64,000 nucleotides of DNA. Origin: Glandiceps talaboti (Eukaryota > Hemichordata > Enteropneusta > Spengelidae). The DNA is taken from assembly GCF_964340395.1 (NCBI RefSeq), contig NC_135559.1, forward strand, positions 11,635,759 to 11,699,758. Direction: 5' to 3'. The first letter of the stretch is position 1. Every line of letters starts with the position of its first letter. Made by a program: the position numbers and the translations under genes. A model generated the notes under the pieces. The model did not search any database. It saw nothing but the letters and a program-made list of their open reading frames with translations, and was not told where the DNA came from. Below, piece by piece: positions 27,680 to 41,040 of the stretch.

Positions 27680-27850
27680 GACTCAGTGTTTTTACTAACG
27701 TTAGGGAACTCCGGTAACAGAAAGGGGAATATGGTAAAGCTGGCGTACTTTCCCATAGACTATACCATAATTTTGGTGGGCAACACCAGTAAAAGGACAG
27801 GGGAACTCAGTGAATATTACCTTCTTACAAAAAACACTGCCTACTATATA
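27680..27850 (+). mobile_element. MITE-like family D, copy 3
   Basis: cagtgtttttactaacgttagggaactc, cggtaacagaaagggg, ataccataattttggtggg and a right end aaaaaacactg. Partial family D pieces are also at 7365-7420 and 7545-7620. Confidence 0.65.
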
Positions 27851-29314
27851 TATAAACTTACATTTCAGGTACATGTATGGCAAAGTTATTTGGTAAAACG
27901 TGAAATTTTTACACCAACAAATAAACAAACATTACAGATGAATTGTAAATTTCTGGCACAAGCTTTATAAAATACAACTTCCGATTTAGAATATTCCCCA
28001 CTGACTTTACCGTAATATGAACTATGAAGTGGCATAGACAACAGTTATATCAAATTACAAACCAGGCGATAAAAATTCTGTGATTGAATTGTCTCATAGG
28101 CGTGTTGATTTATTTGGATGTATTTCAAAATTTAATTTGTCAAACTAAGTTTTATGTGAAATTTCAAATTGAATTTATCACTTTGACGCTTGTGTCTGGT
28201 ATGTTGAAATTGGATTTGTTAATATTGTGTATAGTCACTCTTTGCTGACTACTCTAATGTAAATATTGAATTGAAATTTATTTCACCAGAAATTATACAT
28301 TTTATACAAATATTGAATAAATATATAGAAATGAAAGAGAGAGAAAAAATACAACGTCTAGGGACAAAATAAAATTCTGGTGAGGACCAAGGACAGTAGT
28401 TCTTTCTGAACTAATCGAGGTCCAAGGCCCTGACGGACATGCTTAGTGTAATGTATCGCTGGTTACACTGTTATAAAAATAAATATATACATAACAAATG
28501 TTCTTTATATACACACGCATCACACTCACTCATAGAAAAAACAAAACAAACCAATCATACATTCATACTAAATATTCATAAACTAAAGTTGTACAAATTT
28601 TACAAATCACTGCTGTCACAAATAAGTAAATGGGCTAAATACATGTATATGGAATGTCACTAACTGAATAAAAACTGTTTTAATTCAGACTTAAATTTTT
28701 CCCGACTGTGAAGCGATATCACTCAGATATGTTTTCTGTCAGTGTTTTGTGTTATACATATAAAAGGGGAAGAGTTTCATTGAAAGTTTTATAAAAAAAA
28801 TGCATGATTTTGATCATGTGTTTGGTAAAGTTTAAAGAAAAAAAATACATCATTGTTGCATGATGTGAATAATGTTGACATTTGTACACTAAATATTTCC
28901 TATGCAATTTGTACGCAAAAAATTTTCATGCAATTTGTACACTAAAATTTAAATTTCTCATGAAATGTGTTCACTTTAACTTTAAAGTTTAAATTTCTCA
29001 TGCAATTTGTACACTAAAAATTTGTCTTGGAATTTATTATTGAAATAAGATAATATATAAACCATACCAGCTACAAAAGTCACTGCATAATATGAATAAA
29101 AGAAAAGATAAAAATAACTGAAAGCTGAAACAGGGTAGGACTCTAGATATAACTACATTAGAAATAATTGTCTGTCATAGTTCAAGTAGATAGACCCTTC
29201 ACTGTAATACACATGTACCTGGTATACATGAATTTTATACTGAAGTGCGCCCTCTTGAGACAGAATAGAGATGTGGCACCAGAATACATAAAAGAAGATT
29301 TTCACTGCAATGGA

Positions 29315-29435
29315 ATGTTTCTAAATGGTCGATTTCTTTGTCAACACCACGACTTCCGCTCCACAAGTTACACATGCATAATTGTTATAGACACGCGTGA
29401 GAATAAATTGACCATCTTGTTCTATTTTGACCCGC
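29315..29435 (+). repeat. Dispersed repeat family H (second copy at 1330-1445)
   Basis: tggtcgatttctttgtcaacaccacgact ... cgtgagaataaattgaccatctt resembles ctaggtcgacaccactact ... cctgagaataagtcgacctt at 1378-1436. The open frame through it is not supported as coding. Confidence 0.45.
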
Positions 29436-29629
29436 TAGTGTGAAATTATTAAAATACTATTGCAGTTACTGAGAATTCAATTCTTTTATTCAATGTCAGT
29501 GAAGAACGTTCATCAAATATACATCTCAGTTATGGTCAGGCCACTTTACTATAATCTTGCTTCGTGTTGGAATAATGGATTTCCAATTCATGTCAGACGT
29601 GGTTACTCGGGTAGCATTAACCAGTACAC

Positions 29630-29880
29630 CTGTACCCATACCTTGTGATATGTACAGCATACAGTATGTCTTTTCTGATCAGAATTCACAGTACACATTC
29701 ATGTCTGCTGTTAGTAAGTTTACCCATACATTGCGATATATTGAGTGCATACAGTATGTTTATTCTGATCAGAATTCGTAGTACACATTCATGTCTGCTG
29801 TTAGTAAGTTTACCCATACATTGTGATATACACAGCATACAGTATTCTAATCAGAATTCACAGTACACATTCAAGTCAGT
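29630..29880 (+). repeat. Tandem repeat, about 85-bp unit, three copies
   Basis: catacagtatg ... tctgatcagaattc ... agtacacattcatgtctgctgttagtaagtttacccata is repeated three times with few changes. The overlapping open frames come from the repeat. Confidence 0.85.
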
Positions 29881-30094
29881 GTAAGTTAACTATTCACATC
29901 ACAAACATGAGATAGTTTTCCATTCAAATTAGGACTGCAGTAAACTATAGAATGAATAGGCGATGTGAATAGATCTGAGAAGACCTATTCAGAGAAGTAT
30001 TTAAACTGTTAGGCTCTACAAATACATGGTTTGTTTTTCAAGTCATCCAAATTTTACCATCTGTATTTCATTGTAGCCTTGCTGTGAAAAAATC

Positions 30095-30295
30095 CTTAAA
30101 GTCACCTCAAAACAAATTTAAGTTGATGTTAGTTTCTGCATCCACTATTTCTGGCGAGATTTCACAATTTTCACAATTTTATTATTTTTTTCTTGAATAT
30201 GTAAAAAATAAATAAAAATAGGATTGGTTTGAAAAACTATGTGGGGTTGGGTAACCTGAAACAAACAGTTTTTTTTATCTAGTCCTAATGACTAC
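30095..30295 (+). repeat. Dispersed repeat family G, copy 2
   Basis: aagttgatgttagtttctgcatccactattt, gagatttcacaatt and ggtttgaaaaactatgtggg are the reverse complement of family G copy 1. Confidence 0.6.
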
Positions 30296-30365
30296 ATATA
30301 ATAAATGGTTGTAGTTGTTTCTACTAAATAAATCCAATAATGTAATGTGTGATAATTTGAAAATA

Positions 30366-30695
30366 TTCCGGGAATCCCCAATATTTTTCTTCATTCAGCC
30401 AAGGAAAATATGAATAACATGAGTCGCTAGACTCGTAGTGACAAACCCTTAGGTCACGACTATTGTCTGTCTGAACGAAGAAAAAGATTGGGGAACAATA
30501 TAATTATACCTCCTGAAGCATAATTTATGAGAAATTGGGAAAAATAACGATGATTTGGAATGTTTTGACATATTTTTGAGGACTGCCGAATCAGTGACTT
30601 AGACCTGGGTTGTCATAACATGAAATGATCAGGGTATATAATCCATATTTTCTGTTCAAAGACAATAACTTGGCTTGAGTATGGTATAACTTTAT
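30366..30695 (+). mobile_element. MITE-like family A, copy 2
   Basis: Same segments as the 2721-3020 copy. This copy keeps a left half (ccccaatatttttcttcattcagcc) that is the inverted complement of the following gaagaaaaagattgggg, showing the fold-back head of the element. Confidence 0.75.
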
Positions 30696-31249
30696 GTTGA
30701 TATACACATGTATATCCATATGATTTGAAACACCTGTAATTTGGTGTGACAGAAACCTATAAATCTTGTGCACTGTAAAATAATACAGAAATTAGACAAA
30801 AAATAATATATATTCATAAATGGGTAACAGAAACATTAATTGAGTAATAAATTGTTGGATTAGGAGTAAAGAAATGAATGAGTCAGGAATTTAATAGAAA
30901 TATGAATGAATGAAAACACAATGAAATCAATCAAATTTTAGATGTATAACTCATAAAAATGAATTTATAAGGAATAACAAATGAAAATTGAATAAATGAA
31001 AATTAATTGATTTGTTTATGCACATGAATAATCAAAATTGATAATTACATGAATATGTAATTGAATGAGTTCATGGTACATATACAGGTACTATGACAAC
31101 TCAATGACGTGTGAGTGCAAGTGTGTGTGTGTGTGGGGGGGGGTTGATTTGGACAAGTGCTTGGCGTGTGCTGTGGCACTACTTTCACGAGCGTAGCTAG
31201 TAGAACAAACAATCATATCCTCATTTGCATATCATTTGCATGCAGGTAA

Positions 31250-31550
31250 TATCTAAAATTTTCTAATCAATAATTGACAGGATGAATTTGAAATTGATAT
31301 TGCAAGTGAAGATAGTTGAACAGTGATAAAAATTAGGAATCTATCTTTACGGTTCACAGAATGAATTGGAAATTGATATTGCAAGTAGACTGATAAATAT
31401 TAATAATTTATCTTCTCTGTAATTTTCTAATCATTAATTAACAGGATGAGTTTGAAATTGATATTGCAAGCGGATAGTGATAACAATTAATTTATCTTAT
31501 CTTTAAAACTTCCTAATTAATGATTGACAGAAATTTGATGTTATAAGTGA
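31250..31550 (+). repeat. Degenerate tandem repeat, about 100-bp unit
   Basis: Three copies of ttctaatcaataattgacaggatgaatttgaaattgatattgcaag with a variable spacer ending in a taatttatctt-like segment. Confidence 0.7.
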
Positions 31551-32563
31551 AGGTTGTCATGGTAATGAATAAAAAGAGACCATCTGTGGTCTTGATGGGA
31601 TAAATTGTATTGTATTATGTTGTGTCATACATGACAGCTGTCATAAAAAACCAGACAAGTACTACTAGAGTGGAACAAAGGCAATTACCGAGATGTTGAC
31701 TTGTAGGTACCTTGTTAGTTGACAGGGAATGTCTCAGTTGATCAGAGGATGTCACAAATGACAAGATGAACATCTCCAGTCGAGTACTTATTGTGAATCT
31801 TATTAGTCTGTCGTAATGTAATATTTACAACCTTGTCAATTTTTTTGCATCAGGAAACATTTGAATATAAAATGCTGTTAAAAAGATCAAATTTATTCTA
31901 AAAGGTATGCCGGAGTTTGATTTTTTGAATCGTCAAGGCAAAGTCGTGTCTTATGCAAATTTATAAATGTTAAAATATGTAAATTAGAAGTTTGAATTTC
32001 ATTCCCACAGGAGACGGCGATATTTGGTGTGTGATGTTTTTGGTGTATCGAGGAAACATGGCTGGTCTCATGAATATTTAAATATGTTGAACTTAGAATA
32101 ATTCACTAAAATTTATTCGAAAGCTTGTCCTTTGAGTTCGATTTTTGGTCCATCAAGGAAAAAGGCCAGACCTCATGAATATTTATTGATGTTGTAAGTT
32201 GTGTGTGTGATTATAGGGAATGTAATGATAATTTGGTATGCAGTCTCCCAGGATATCTTGGTATATACCGTACATGTAATGTACCCTTACCTATCAATTC
32301 TATTAGCTCCCGGCATACGTCTCTTTACTACTGTACTGCATACACACACAGATACTTGGCTGTAGTTGATGAGTTTTTACGTCTTCTAGTGTTGATAGAG
32401 ATAACCCCCAGTCATTAGTTGGCTTGTTTTCGTGTTTTCCTGAGACACTGGACAAATATTAATTTTCTGTTTGAGTGGATATGCAAAGACGTACCGTCGT
32501 AAGTGCATAGATGGAAAGTATTCAGATGTGAACGGATACTTGACTGACTACATTTTCTGTGGA

Positions 32564-32573
32564 TATATATATA
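32564..32573 (+). promoter_or_regulatory. Putative TATA element for first exon 32698
   Basis: TATATATATA run about 125 bp before ATG 32698, in a stretch otherwise free of obvious repeats. Short AT runs are common in this AT-rich DNA, so support is moderate. Confidence 0.35.
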
Positions 32574-32697
32574 GTAGTAGTTCAACACACAGTACTGGAA
32601 AGTGATTCTACTGACTTTAAGCTGTCGCGGAGTTTTTTTGTGTGATTTCTAACGGAACTGTGTACGCGTCGTAAAACTTGTACTGTGGATTGATAGA

Positions 32698-32736
32698 ATG
32701 AAAGACCAACAAAAGAAGAATGCGTGTCTGTGCTGG
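32698..32736 (+). CDS. Candidate alternative first exon of DLG, MKDQQKKNACLCW
   Basis: A short frame from ATG 32698 (A at -3) encodes 13 residues, MKDQQKKNACLCW, and ends in phase 0 at a good donor, gtaggtag, starting at 32737. Two cysteines spaced CxC, with a Leu between, follow a Lys-rich stretch. Known family background: PSD-95 alpha starts MDCLCIV, and its Cys3 and Cys5 are palmitoylated to hold the scaffold on membrane. Here the cysteines sit at 10 and 12 rather than 3 and 5. A TATATATATA run at 32564-32573 lies about 125 bp upstream, suitable for a core promoter. The exon should splice to 50991. A 13-codon frame could arise by chance; the combination of ATG context, CLC, phase and donor is the evidence. 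Confidence 0.6.
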
Positions 32737-34299
32737 GTAGGTAGTGAGACTATTATCAATAGATTGTCTGGTGTATGTTTCTCATTTGTGTGTGCGTCTG
32801 TCAGTATTCTGTGTTCTATCATTATTTGTACAACTTGTGAGTGTGTGTGTGTGGCATTCAGTCATACAAGAACAAAGAACTGCATGTGTAGTAACACCAC
32901 CTATGTACCCCAACTCTTATGCTTATCTTAGCCACACTCTCCCTCCCCATCCAGTAGAGTAAATTACAAATGATACATTCTTCCATTTATATGACCCCCT
33001 CCCCTCATTTTTTGCAGTTATCATTACGATTCACTAGTAGACATTACACATGTATAGATTGTAAAATAAACAGTGTTTAACATGGACAGAGGTGAGGAAA
33101 GCTTTTAGACAAGTGTATTGCTACTAGTAGACTGTATGACAATTTCACTGAGAATAAATCTTGTCAGTTTTGTGGAAGAGCAAAAGTATAAAGACCTCGC
33201 AATTCTTATAAAATTTGAACGGTTTTTGATTTCTTTAGTAACGTATAGATAATGGAAAATAGTATGAAACTGAATTTTTAGAAATTAAAATTTGAATGAA
33301 AACCTGTGTCTCAAAATTCACAACTTTTAAGTTTTCCGTAGCAGAGTTCACAAAAATGAAAATAATACTATCAAATTAATTTACATAACATATGAAAACA
33401 CAAATTGAAAAACCTTGTATGTACTTGGTTTTTATACTACAAGATATAACAATAATATATTATCATTTATTCGGTTCTGTAGGCCTACAAGAATAACAAT
33501 TGAAGTATACTTTGCACAAATATTTTATTAAAAGATCAAAATATAGAAAAAAATATATCACGACTTATTGTGAAAAGTCACGACATCTTTATAATCATGG
33601 ATTCTGAGAAAAAAACATCATTTGAATGCTGTCTGTGTGTAGTCGTGAGATTTCTACTTATATTTAGCTATTCCTTATTTTCCATGCACTCAATCTGAAT
33701 CTATCCATCATTTCCCATTTTCAACATTCTGTGTGAAATGTCGAAACAGTTGTAGGAATAATTTAATAAATTTTATCAGATTATACTGCAGTGGTAATGG
33801 CAAATGTATATTTCCATTTCAAACAGATTAATTTAAATTTCTTTTATTCTGTCTACAACACGAAAACAAATTTATGAATTATTGCGAATGTTTTTATGAT
33901 GCTGTTGTAATTATGGTGGGTGTACGTACAATTAGAGACAGGGAAACATTGGCAAGTGGAAATTGTGACAAAGAGGGAGAATATTAAAGAACTGAATTGG
34001 ATTAATAACACTTGATAGAGCATGTTGGAAGTATAGAGACTTGTTTTTCATTTTATGATTTGATAAGAACAGTTGTATGGCCACTTTGCATAATAGTTCA
34101 CATTCACAAACAAATTTGAAGTTCCCCTGGCATTTCATGCACATGTACACATACACTGTTATATATAATGTTAGTAAAACTGTTCTTATCAAGCCATAAA
34201 ATATCGCTCGTCTTTTCTGTTCCAAGTGTTATTAATTCAATTCATTTGTTTACTTTCCCTGTTTGTAGCCGGTTCCTTTCATCAATGCTTTGCTGTCGG

Positions 34300-35280
34300 T
34301 AGTTGTATTTCAATGCATACACATTAATTTTTTAATGTATTTAATGCTAACCTCCGACAAATTCAAATGTGATTTCATGATTTTGTTTGATTCTGTATGA
34401 AATGTAGAAAAAAGTTGTATGAATAATTGAAACTTGTTTGTTAGATTTGACAATGGTAATCATGTTTACTGTGACAGTTTGTATGGCTCTCGGTGAAATG
34501 TAAAAACAGTTGTATGAATAACTAATATTTCAATTTGGTCATACATTGTTGATGTACATAAATTTCAATCTTACTTTGCATGTTTGTCAGAATATATCAA
34601 AATTTGCCACCTATCTTCATTCCCTGTGAGCTCTAGAATCAATCATGTGATTCAAATTGTTCAAAATGTTAATGATTTATTTTGATTAAAACAATTAGCT
34701 TTGGTCTCTGTAACAATTATCGTATCCAAACTTTCCGTTTTCATTTCCAGTAAAAACAATGCTATAATAAATACAAGTAGTTCAAATTGAGGATTAAAAT
34801 GCAGTAATCAGTATAAATGTATTTCTCTTTTCAAATTGAATTCAGTACAAATACAATATTACATGTAAAACATCTCCAATTCTCAGTTTCTTAATTCCTA
34901 TTGAAAAGTAAAAACAATTCTATAAATTCTACTACTTCAAAATGATGATTAAAATATAGTGGCCAGTATAAATGTTTTTCTCTTTTCAAATTAATTCGAT
35001 ATACTACTTAATATTTTCTACTTGCTAGACCATTTCCTGTTCTTTATTTCTTTATTTCTCATTGAAAAATTAAAAACCTGTTTTATGAATACATGCAGTT
35101 CAAAATGGTGATTAAAATGTATACTTGTATGAATTATATTTCTCTTGTCAAATTGATACATTACAGTACTCATATATATACTACGCACATTTCTCGGTTT
35201 CTCCATTTCTGAAATTTCTGAATTGTAGAAACAAAGTAATGAATTGCTAAAGATAGTAATGGGAGTCTGATGAAACCCTG
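34300..35280 (+). repeat. Degenerate tandem repeat, about 120-bp unit
   Basis: Recurring gaaaagtaaaaacaattctataaat, tacttcaaaatgatgattaaaat, cagtataaatg and tttctcttttcaaatt blocks; clearest from 34730 to 35180, weaker outside. Confidence 0.6.
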
Positions 35281-36713
35281 TCTCTATCAATCCTATTCTA
35301 TAAGGAGATTTGATGGATCGGGTCGTGGACAGATGTTGTCATGGCAACAACAGATTGTCCGGTTTCTACTCAAACTTACTGGGTTATCAACTGAGTAATG
35401 TTACTTTATATCACTGCCGTCCTTGTATGATTAAATGTATTCCATTTCCGGCCTATCTTGTTCTATTTTTGTTGAGTCTATACGTGCATGTCATGGTCAC
35501 TTCCTTTCTATTTGTTGATATGACCGGCTTTTAAGTTTTAGTTCATACATGTACCTATCAATGTTAAATTTCGGATTTAATTTAATTTAATAAATACTTC
35601 TAATGAAATTAGGTTTGCTAAAACACGTTGTAGGAAAATCGATCGTCTTCTAAAATCACATTACAATATTGATACATAAGAACAGTTTTGTCACTGCCCC
35701 CTCCACTCCAACCTCCACCCCACCCCATCCTTGTATTGCCAACAGGAATTGTAGATACAGTAAGGTCCCAATGTACAGTTAGTGTATCCATGTTCTTTGA
35801 TATTTTTACAAGGTGTATCAAACATTTAGTGTGTATTTTTTGAAAATGTCAGATTTTGCTGTTTTCTGTAACCAGAACCTCTTTGAATCTAATACACTGC
35901 AAATTTGAAAAAAAAAATGGGGATACTACCATTCACCAAGCTACTGTGAAAAAAAATAGAAAGTTTTCCTTATCCAAATGAAGAATTTCATTTGTTAAAG
36001 ACGTCAGAGGAACGCATAATCTCCATCAGTAGGAGGTGTTGTCATGGTTACCAAACCCAATATTATGATACCATAGCTACCTCAAACAATCCAAGGCGAG
36101 GACATTATGGTTGGATTCTACGGTGTCTTCAACTCAAGTATCATCAGTCATAACTTTTTGATATTTTTTTGCCACAGGAAACACTTTCAAAGTACTTTTG
36201 AAATTGAAATCTTGTGTTGTCTTCCGGCAGTATAAAATGAGATGTGAATACAAAAATAGACGTCATATAGTTTGTCAGGACGTGAATGCTTGCTACTTGA
36301 ATTTGATAAATGATGAGGGATAAGACAGTGCTGTAGACGATGACGTAGGTATAGGAAATAAAACAAAGAAAGAATTAGCCATTTCAGTGTGTTGATTGAA
36401 GGAGTCAACATAAAAACACAATTTACGGAGAAATAAAACTAAGATATATTCCATATTGAGCCATCTTAGTAGAATAATGAGGCCTTAGACTCGTGTTCGG
36501 AACCCAGGGTCTGCTAAAACTTGTATAACTTTGCATACCTTGTGATGGGGAACCGAAATTGGTAAAGTATAAATTACTATTTAATAGGAACGCAGGCAGA
36601 TTTTACGTACCTATGATTGGATAAAAATGTAAACTAAGCTGGTTTGAGCTATTGCACAGTTTACTAATGAGTCAGAATTTATGTGTAGTGTTGTGTACGG
36701 TGGGATGGATTAA

Positions 36714-36772
36714 TGTAGTGTAGTGTAGTGTAGTGTAGTATAGTGTAGTATAGTCTAGTGTAGTAGTAGTAT
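36714..36772 (+). repeat. Microsatellite (GTGTA)n, imperfect
   Basis: gtagtgtagtg units with a few substitutions. Confidence 0.9.
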
Positions 36773-37499
36773 AGCATAGTGTTTAATAACACAAATAATA
36801 TGATATAACTCAATAAATCAAGCCGTATACTTTAGCCACATCAGCTTACTCCGGGATGCAGCTAATTGTAAAAGTAGCAGGTAAAATTAGAGGAAAATAT
36901 GTGAAGAAATACCTAGACTGGTATCAAATACTAGATGAACCTGATTAAAAATGGATATATATATAGTGGTTGAGACAAACAATTTCAAATACAAATTCCT
37001 GAAAAAGTGGCCAACAAGAAATTGTGGAGTAGCCAGTTGTTTTTGCGTCATCTATATCCCTGAAGAGAGTTTACCAAGTAATGATTGCCATTGGGTACAG
37101 AATAAGACGTGTGTGCTAACAACAAGGATGGTCTGGATGAGTTGGGAAGTATTGACAATAGTGTCTGGTGTGACTGATGGCCAAATGACATTTACTAAAA
37201 CACAGATAAGTAGATAGATAATGTGTGATATATAGCAGCTATTAATGATAGACTAATTTGTCTAGCTAGCTACTATCACTAGAATTGATCTACTAATGTG
37301 TGTGGATCAATAAAATGATTAGGCAGAGTGTCCTAACTGACTGCTGATATCTTTGTATTGTAAGGTAGACGGTTTTTCATGTCCAAGGAGGAGACACCAC
37401 ACCACAACAATAACAACAGGAATCATCAGACAAGCTGTAAACACATTTTAAGTCTTTCGCAAATACTGTCTAAGTCTATAAAAACCAATTGTCATAATC

Positions 37500-37532
<33 letters not shown>

Positions 37533-37587
37533 GTCTGTCTGTCTGTCAGTCAGTCAGTCAGTCAATCTCTCTCCCTCCCCCTCTCTC

Positions 37588-37636
<49 letters not shown>

Positions 37637-37674
37637 GGTTGTCTTACCATCTGTCCATCCATCCATCTGTCTCC

Positions 37675-37707
<33 letters not shown>

Positions 37708-37752
37708 GCCTGTCTGTCTGTCTGTCTGCCTGTCTGTCTGTCTGTCTGTTCA
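37500..37752 (+). repeat. Compound microsatellite (CTGT)n / (CT)n / (CTGT)n
   Basis: CTGT units to about 37560, CT-rich to about 37636, then CTGT again. The Ser/Cys-rich frames are repeat translations. Confidence 0.97.
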
Positions 37753-38590
37753 CTCATCTATCTATGTGTATCACTGCAGGCATTCTTATATGTGTCTGTC
37801 TTTTTGTGTTTGTTTGACGCTCTTTCTGTTTCTATCTTTGTGCCACTGCAAGCATTCTTATACTTGTTGTATAAGGAGCCATTAACCACATGTCTACCAT
37901 GATGAAGTCTACAGTAAATGACAAATTAAAAAAATGCTTGTATATACTTGATTATAATTGCAGATTAAAGCAAGTACATGTATATAATAATATATACTAA
38001 AGTCAAAATGACATAGTTATTCAAGATTTAAATAGAACTGTTCCTATGGTAATATATGATGTATGTAAAAAAAATTAGATGAAATGTCATTTTTGACTTG
38101 TTTGTCTTTTATGTGGACACCAATCTTTCTAATTGTGTTTAGAATGTCTATATCACCATTGGAAATGGCCACCCTCTACCTTATACCTAATTACACATTC
38201 ATCAAAGTGTAGACATACATGTTATGTATTATTCATTGAGTGCAATAAAAATCAACATGCATTACTGTAGAGACTGTCCGTTAATCAAATTGAACTGTTC
38301 ACTTTCACTGATTTTCCATGAAGTATGCTTTCACTCTTCCAATAAGCCCTTTGTCTCAACGTTTATAAATTAGTTTTTTTAAGAGGAAGTCGTCTTTCTG
38401 TGATCAGTTTATGTTTTCTCTTGGTAGAGTAGAATTCCAGTCAAATTGGATAAAGGGTTTGAGTTTTATGTTGGTTGTAAATGTGTACTTTATTTGAACT
38501 ATAGCTATTAGACTTGTATCTTAAGAGGTATGTGATTTTAATATAGAGTAGGTGACTTCATGCCCACAAATGTGTAATTTCTGTAGTCAA

Positions 38591-38850
38591 ACACTAGAGG
38601 GCAGTGTTCACTGCCATGCTTCCATGTTATTTCTGTGTTCTGCCACTAGAGGGCATAAGTTACTGGAAAGGTTCATTCACTCACTGACTACATGTAACCA
38701 CTAGAGGGCAAAAGTTACTGGAAAGGTTCATTCACTCACTGACTATGTACATGTAACCACTAGAGGGCATAAGTTACTGGAAAGGTTCATTCACTCACTG
38801 ACTACGTACATGTAACCACTAGAGGGCATAAGTTATTGGGAAGGCTCAGT
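38591..38850 (+). repeat. Tandem array carrying CTCF-like core motifs
   Basis: Four copies of CCACTAGAGGGCA (38643-38655) or the same core at 38698-38710, 38757-38769 and 38816-38828, spaced 55, 59 and 59 bp, plus a near copy ACACTAGAGGGCA at 38591-38603. Each repeat unit also carries aagttactggaaaggttc and attcactcactgacta. The core fits the known bilaterian CTCF consensus CCASYAGRKGGCR at every position. All copies point the same way. The array lies about 0.8 kb before candidate first exon 39652. Confidence 0.7.
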
Positions 38851-39109
38851 TGTACACCTTTTGACTTGACAAATCAGAGCTGCATGTAATCACTAGATTG
38901 GGGGAGGGGAGGAAGAAGGGATTAAAATCACATACCTCTTAAGATACAATTTGCTAGGAACATTGACTGTTTTAACTCAATCATGTGATCATTCTTGACA
39001 ACCAGACTATTTAGAACATAGTGTACACTTTGAGACATATGCACACTTAAAACAGACATGCATATATGCACACACAGAAACTAGATACAACTGCATATAC
39101 CCATCTTCA

Positions 39110-39110
<1 letters not shown>

Positions 39111-39186
<76 letters not shown>
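39111..39186 (+). repeat. Microsatellite (CA)n
   Basis: About 38 CA units, nearly perfect, 0.47 kb before candidate first exon 39652. Confidence 0.97.
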
Positions 39187-39192
<6 letters not shown>

Positions 39193-39651
39193 TTTTGGAA
39201 GATCGTCAGTGGGCAAACAGACTTACAGAGACAAAACACAAAATTAAAAATTTCCAAGGTTAGTGTTATTTACCTCATACATGTAAATATTATCATGACA
39301 ATATTTGAGTTATATAATGAGCTGAAAAGTACAGTGTGTTTGTCCATTTATAGAGGTTGTATTTCATATCAATGAGTCAACTCAATTAAAATACAGCCGA
39401 AGGCAATCTATTGATTGGTGCTTTTATTTTACACCGTGAAACAAATGTATCGTAATCTGTCGATGTTTGGACTTGATACACCAAGTGACGTTGATTTACC
39501 AACCATTGATTGATCTGTTATTAAATCAACTTTCAATTATTCAGATCAGATCAGAGTCAAACCCATTAACATTTATTAGTTAATAATGTAAGTATGACTT
39601 GCAAACATTGAATTCTATCACCGCTGTGTTTTTGTATATATTCCATAAACC

Positions 39652-39693
39652 ATGGTACCGGTTTGTACCTCGGCGATTCTCCTTTCTAAGAAG
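39652..39693 (+). CDS. Candidate alternative first exon of DLG, MVPVCTSAILLSKK
   Basis: ATG 39652 sits in a strong context (accATGG) with an in-frame TAA two codons upstream. Fourteen codons, MVPVCTSAILLSKK, lead in phase 0 to donor gtaaat at 39694. One Cys at residue 5 followed by a hydrophobic run and a terminal KK is reminiscent of the PSD-95 alpha (MDCLCIVTTKK) and PSD-93 (...TNVKK) termini that precede YRYQDED. It lacks the second Cys, so palmitoylation is less certain. About 820 bp upstream is the tandem CTCF-like array. Weaker than the 43122 and 48121 exons because the frame is short and the Cys motif incomplete. Confidence 0.42.
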
Positions 39694-40276
39694 GTAAATC
39701 AATTTGTTAGTTGATTTATATTTGTAATGATGATTGTAATGTTAGTAGTAGAGTCCCTAGGTGTAGTGGAAATGTAGAAGTTGAAATTTGACTTTGTGTA
39801 ATGGTAATACCTAGTTGTGTTAAGATATGTGCTGATTGACTTCAATGAGGGAAGTGTTCATGATTCGGTATAATGACAGACACTGAATGATTTTGATGCC
39901 AATTTTGTAGTAAGAAATATTTGTAGTAATTGAGTACACAAAGAGCTGGATGTTTGACATGTTTTTTGCACTTAAAGGAGTAAATCTAGTAATCTAGATA
40001 TGTGTGTTTATGTATGTGTTATGGTGTAGAACTGTATGGTAATATGCAGTGTGCCCACCAATGATTGTCAAAATTTTGTTGTGAGTCAAAATTATAAAAA
40101 ACTGGGATTTCTTGTGAGTCACCACATACATGTAGTAAGAGTTAGGGGAACACCAAATTTTGGTGTGTCACTAGAAGTTGTGTCCATCAGTGCGCATTGA
40201 ATTGGCATAGGGGCACATTAGTAATGTGGGGATTTGTCGTATGAAGGTGTGGGCAAGTGTTAGGTGGTGTCTGTCT

Positions 40277-40278
<2 letters not shown>

Positions 40279-40335
<57 letters not shown>
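40279..40335 (+). repeat. Microsatellite (GT)n
   Basis: About 28 GT units. Confidence 0.97.
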
Positions 40336-40337
<2 letters not shown>

Positions 40338-41040
40338 CGTGTGTCTGTTTGAAATCAAGTGTATTATGTATGGTAAGTGTATGTAATTGAGAAGAAAAAG
40401 TTATATCCTGGCGGTGTTATATTTGTTTAAAATCTAACTTGGTTCCAGGATTTTTATTAGGTTTGATGAGGGTGATCTCTGTCCACATTTAGCTGAAATG
40501 TGTTTGAAATGATTTAAAAATATCACCAAGGTACTGAACTGATGGCAAACACTTGATAATCAGTGCTTCTGCTAGGGAAGAGAAGAAGGTAACATTTAAT
40601 TCTGTTGCCGTGGTGATTCGGCAGGGGTTCTGCTCCAAAATCAGTGCTGAATGGTAATTGTGGATGGTTTGATATTACCATCACTATGGTTACAAAACAT
40701 TGCAAAAAGACAGTGTCCGTTATACAGTCTACTCATTAGAACAAAATAGTTTTATTTACAGCATAGATAATATCTGTATGACGTCAATGTGTACATTGCT
40801 TTTATAATATGTCTATTTCACTGGATTAAATGGAATGAAATCTCTCTTAAATTATGCGTTAGAAATTTTCATTTACTGATATAGACAGCTATTTTTCATT
40901 ATTTTGATAAGAGTGGAAAATAATATGATTGTAGTCAGGGCTGTGGAAAAATGAACACACATATATATTTGTATGCACAGACATATCCAAATGCATACAT
41001 ATACTGTTCTATAAATGTGTGTACTCATGTGAACACTTAC

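Noticed and set aside
32481-32498. Frame MQRRTV ending at gtaagt in phase 0
   Set aside because: Only six codons; expected by chance despite the good donor.
36951-37217. 88-codon frame MDIYIVVETNN... with CFC
   Set aside because: Cys-containing and ATG-led, but the only nearby donor-like site would end it in phase 1, incompatible with the DLG junction; no homology recognised.
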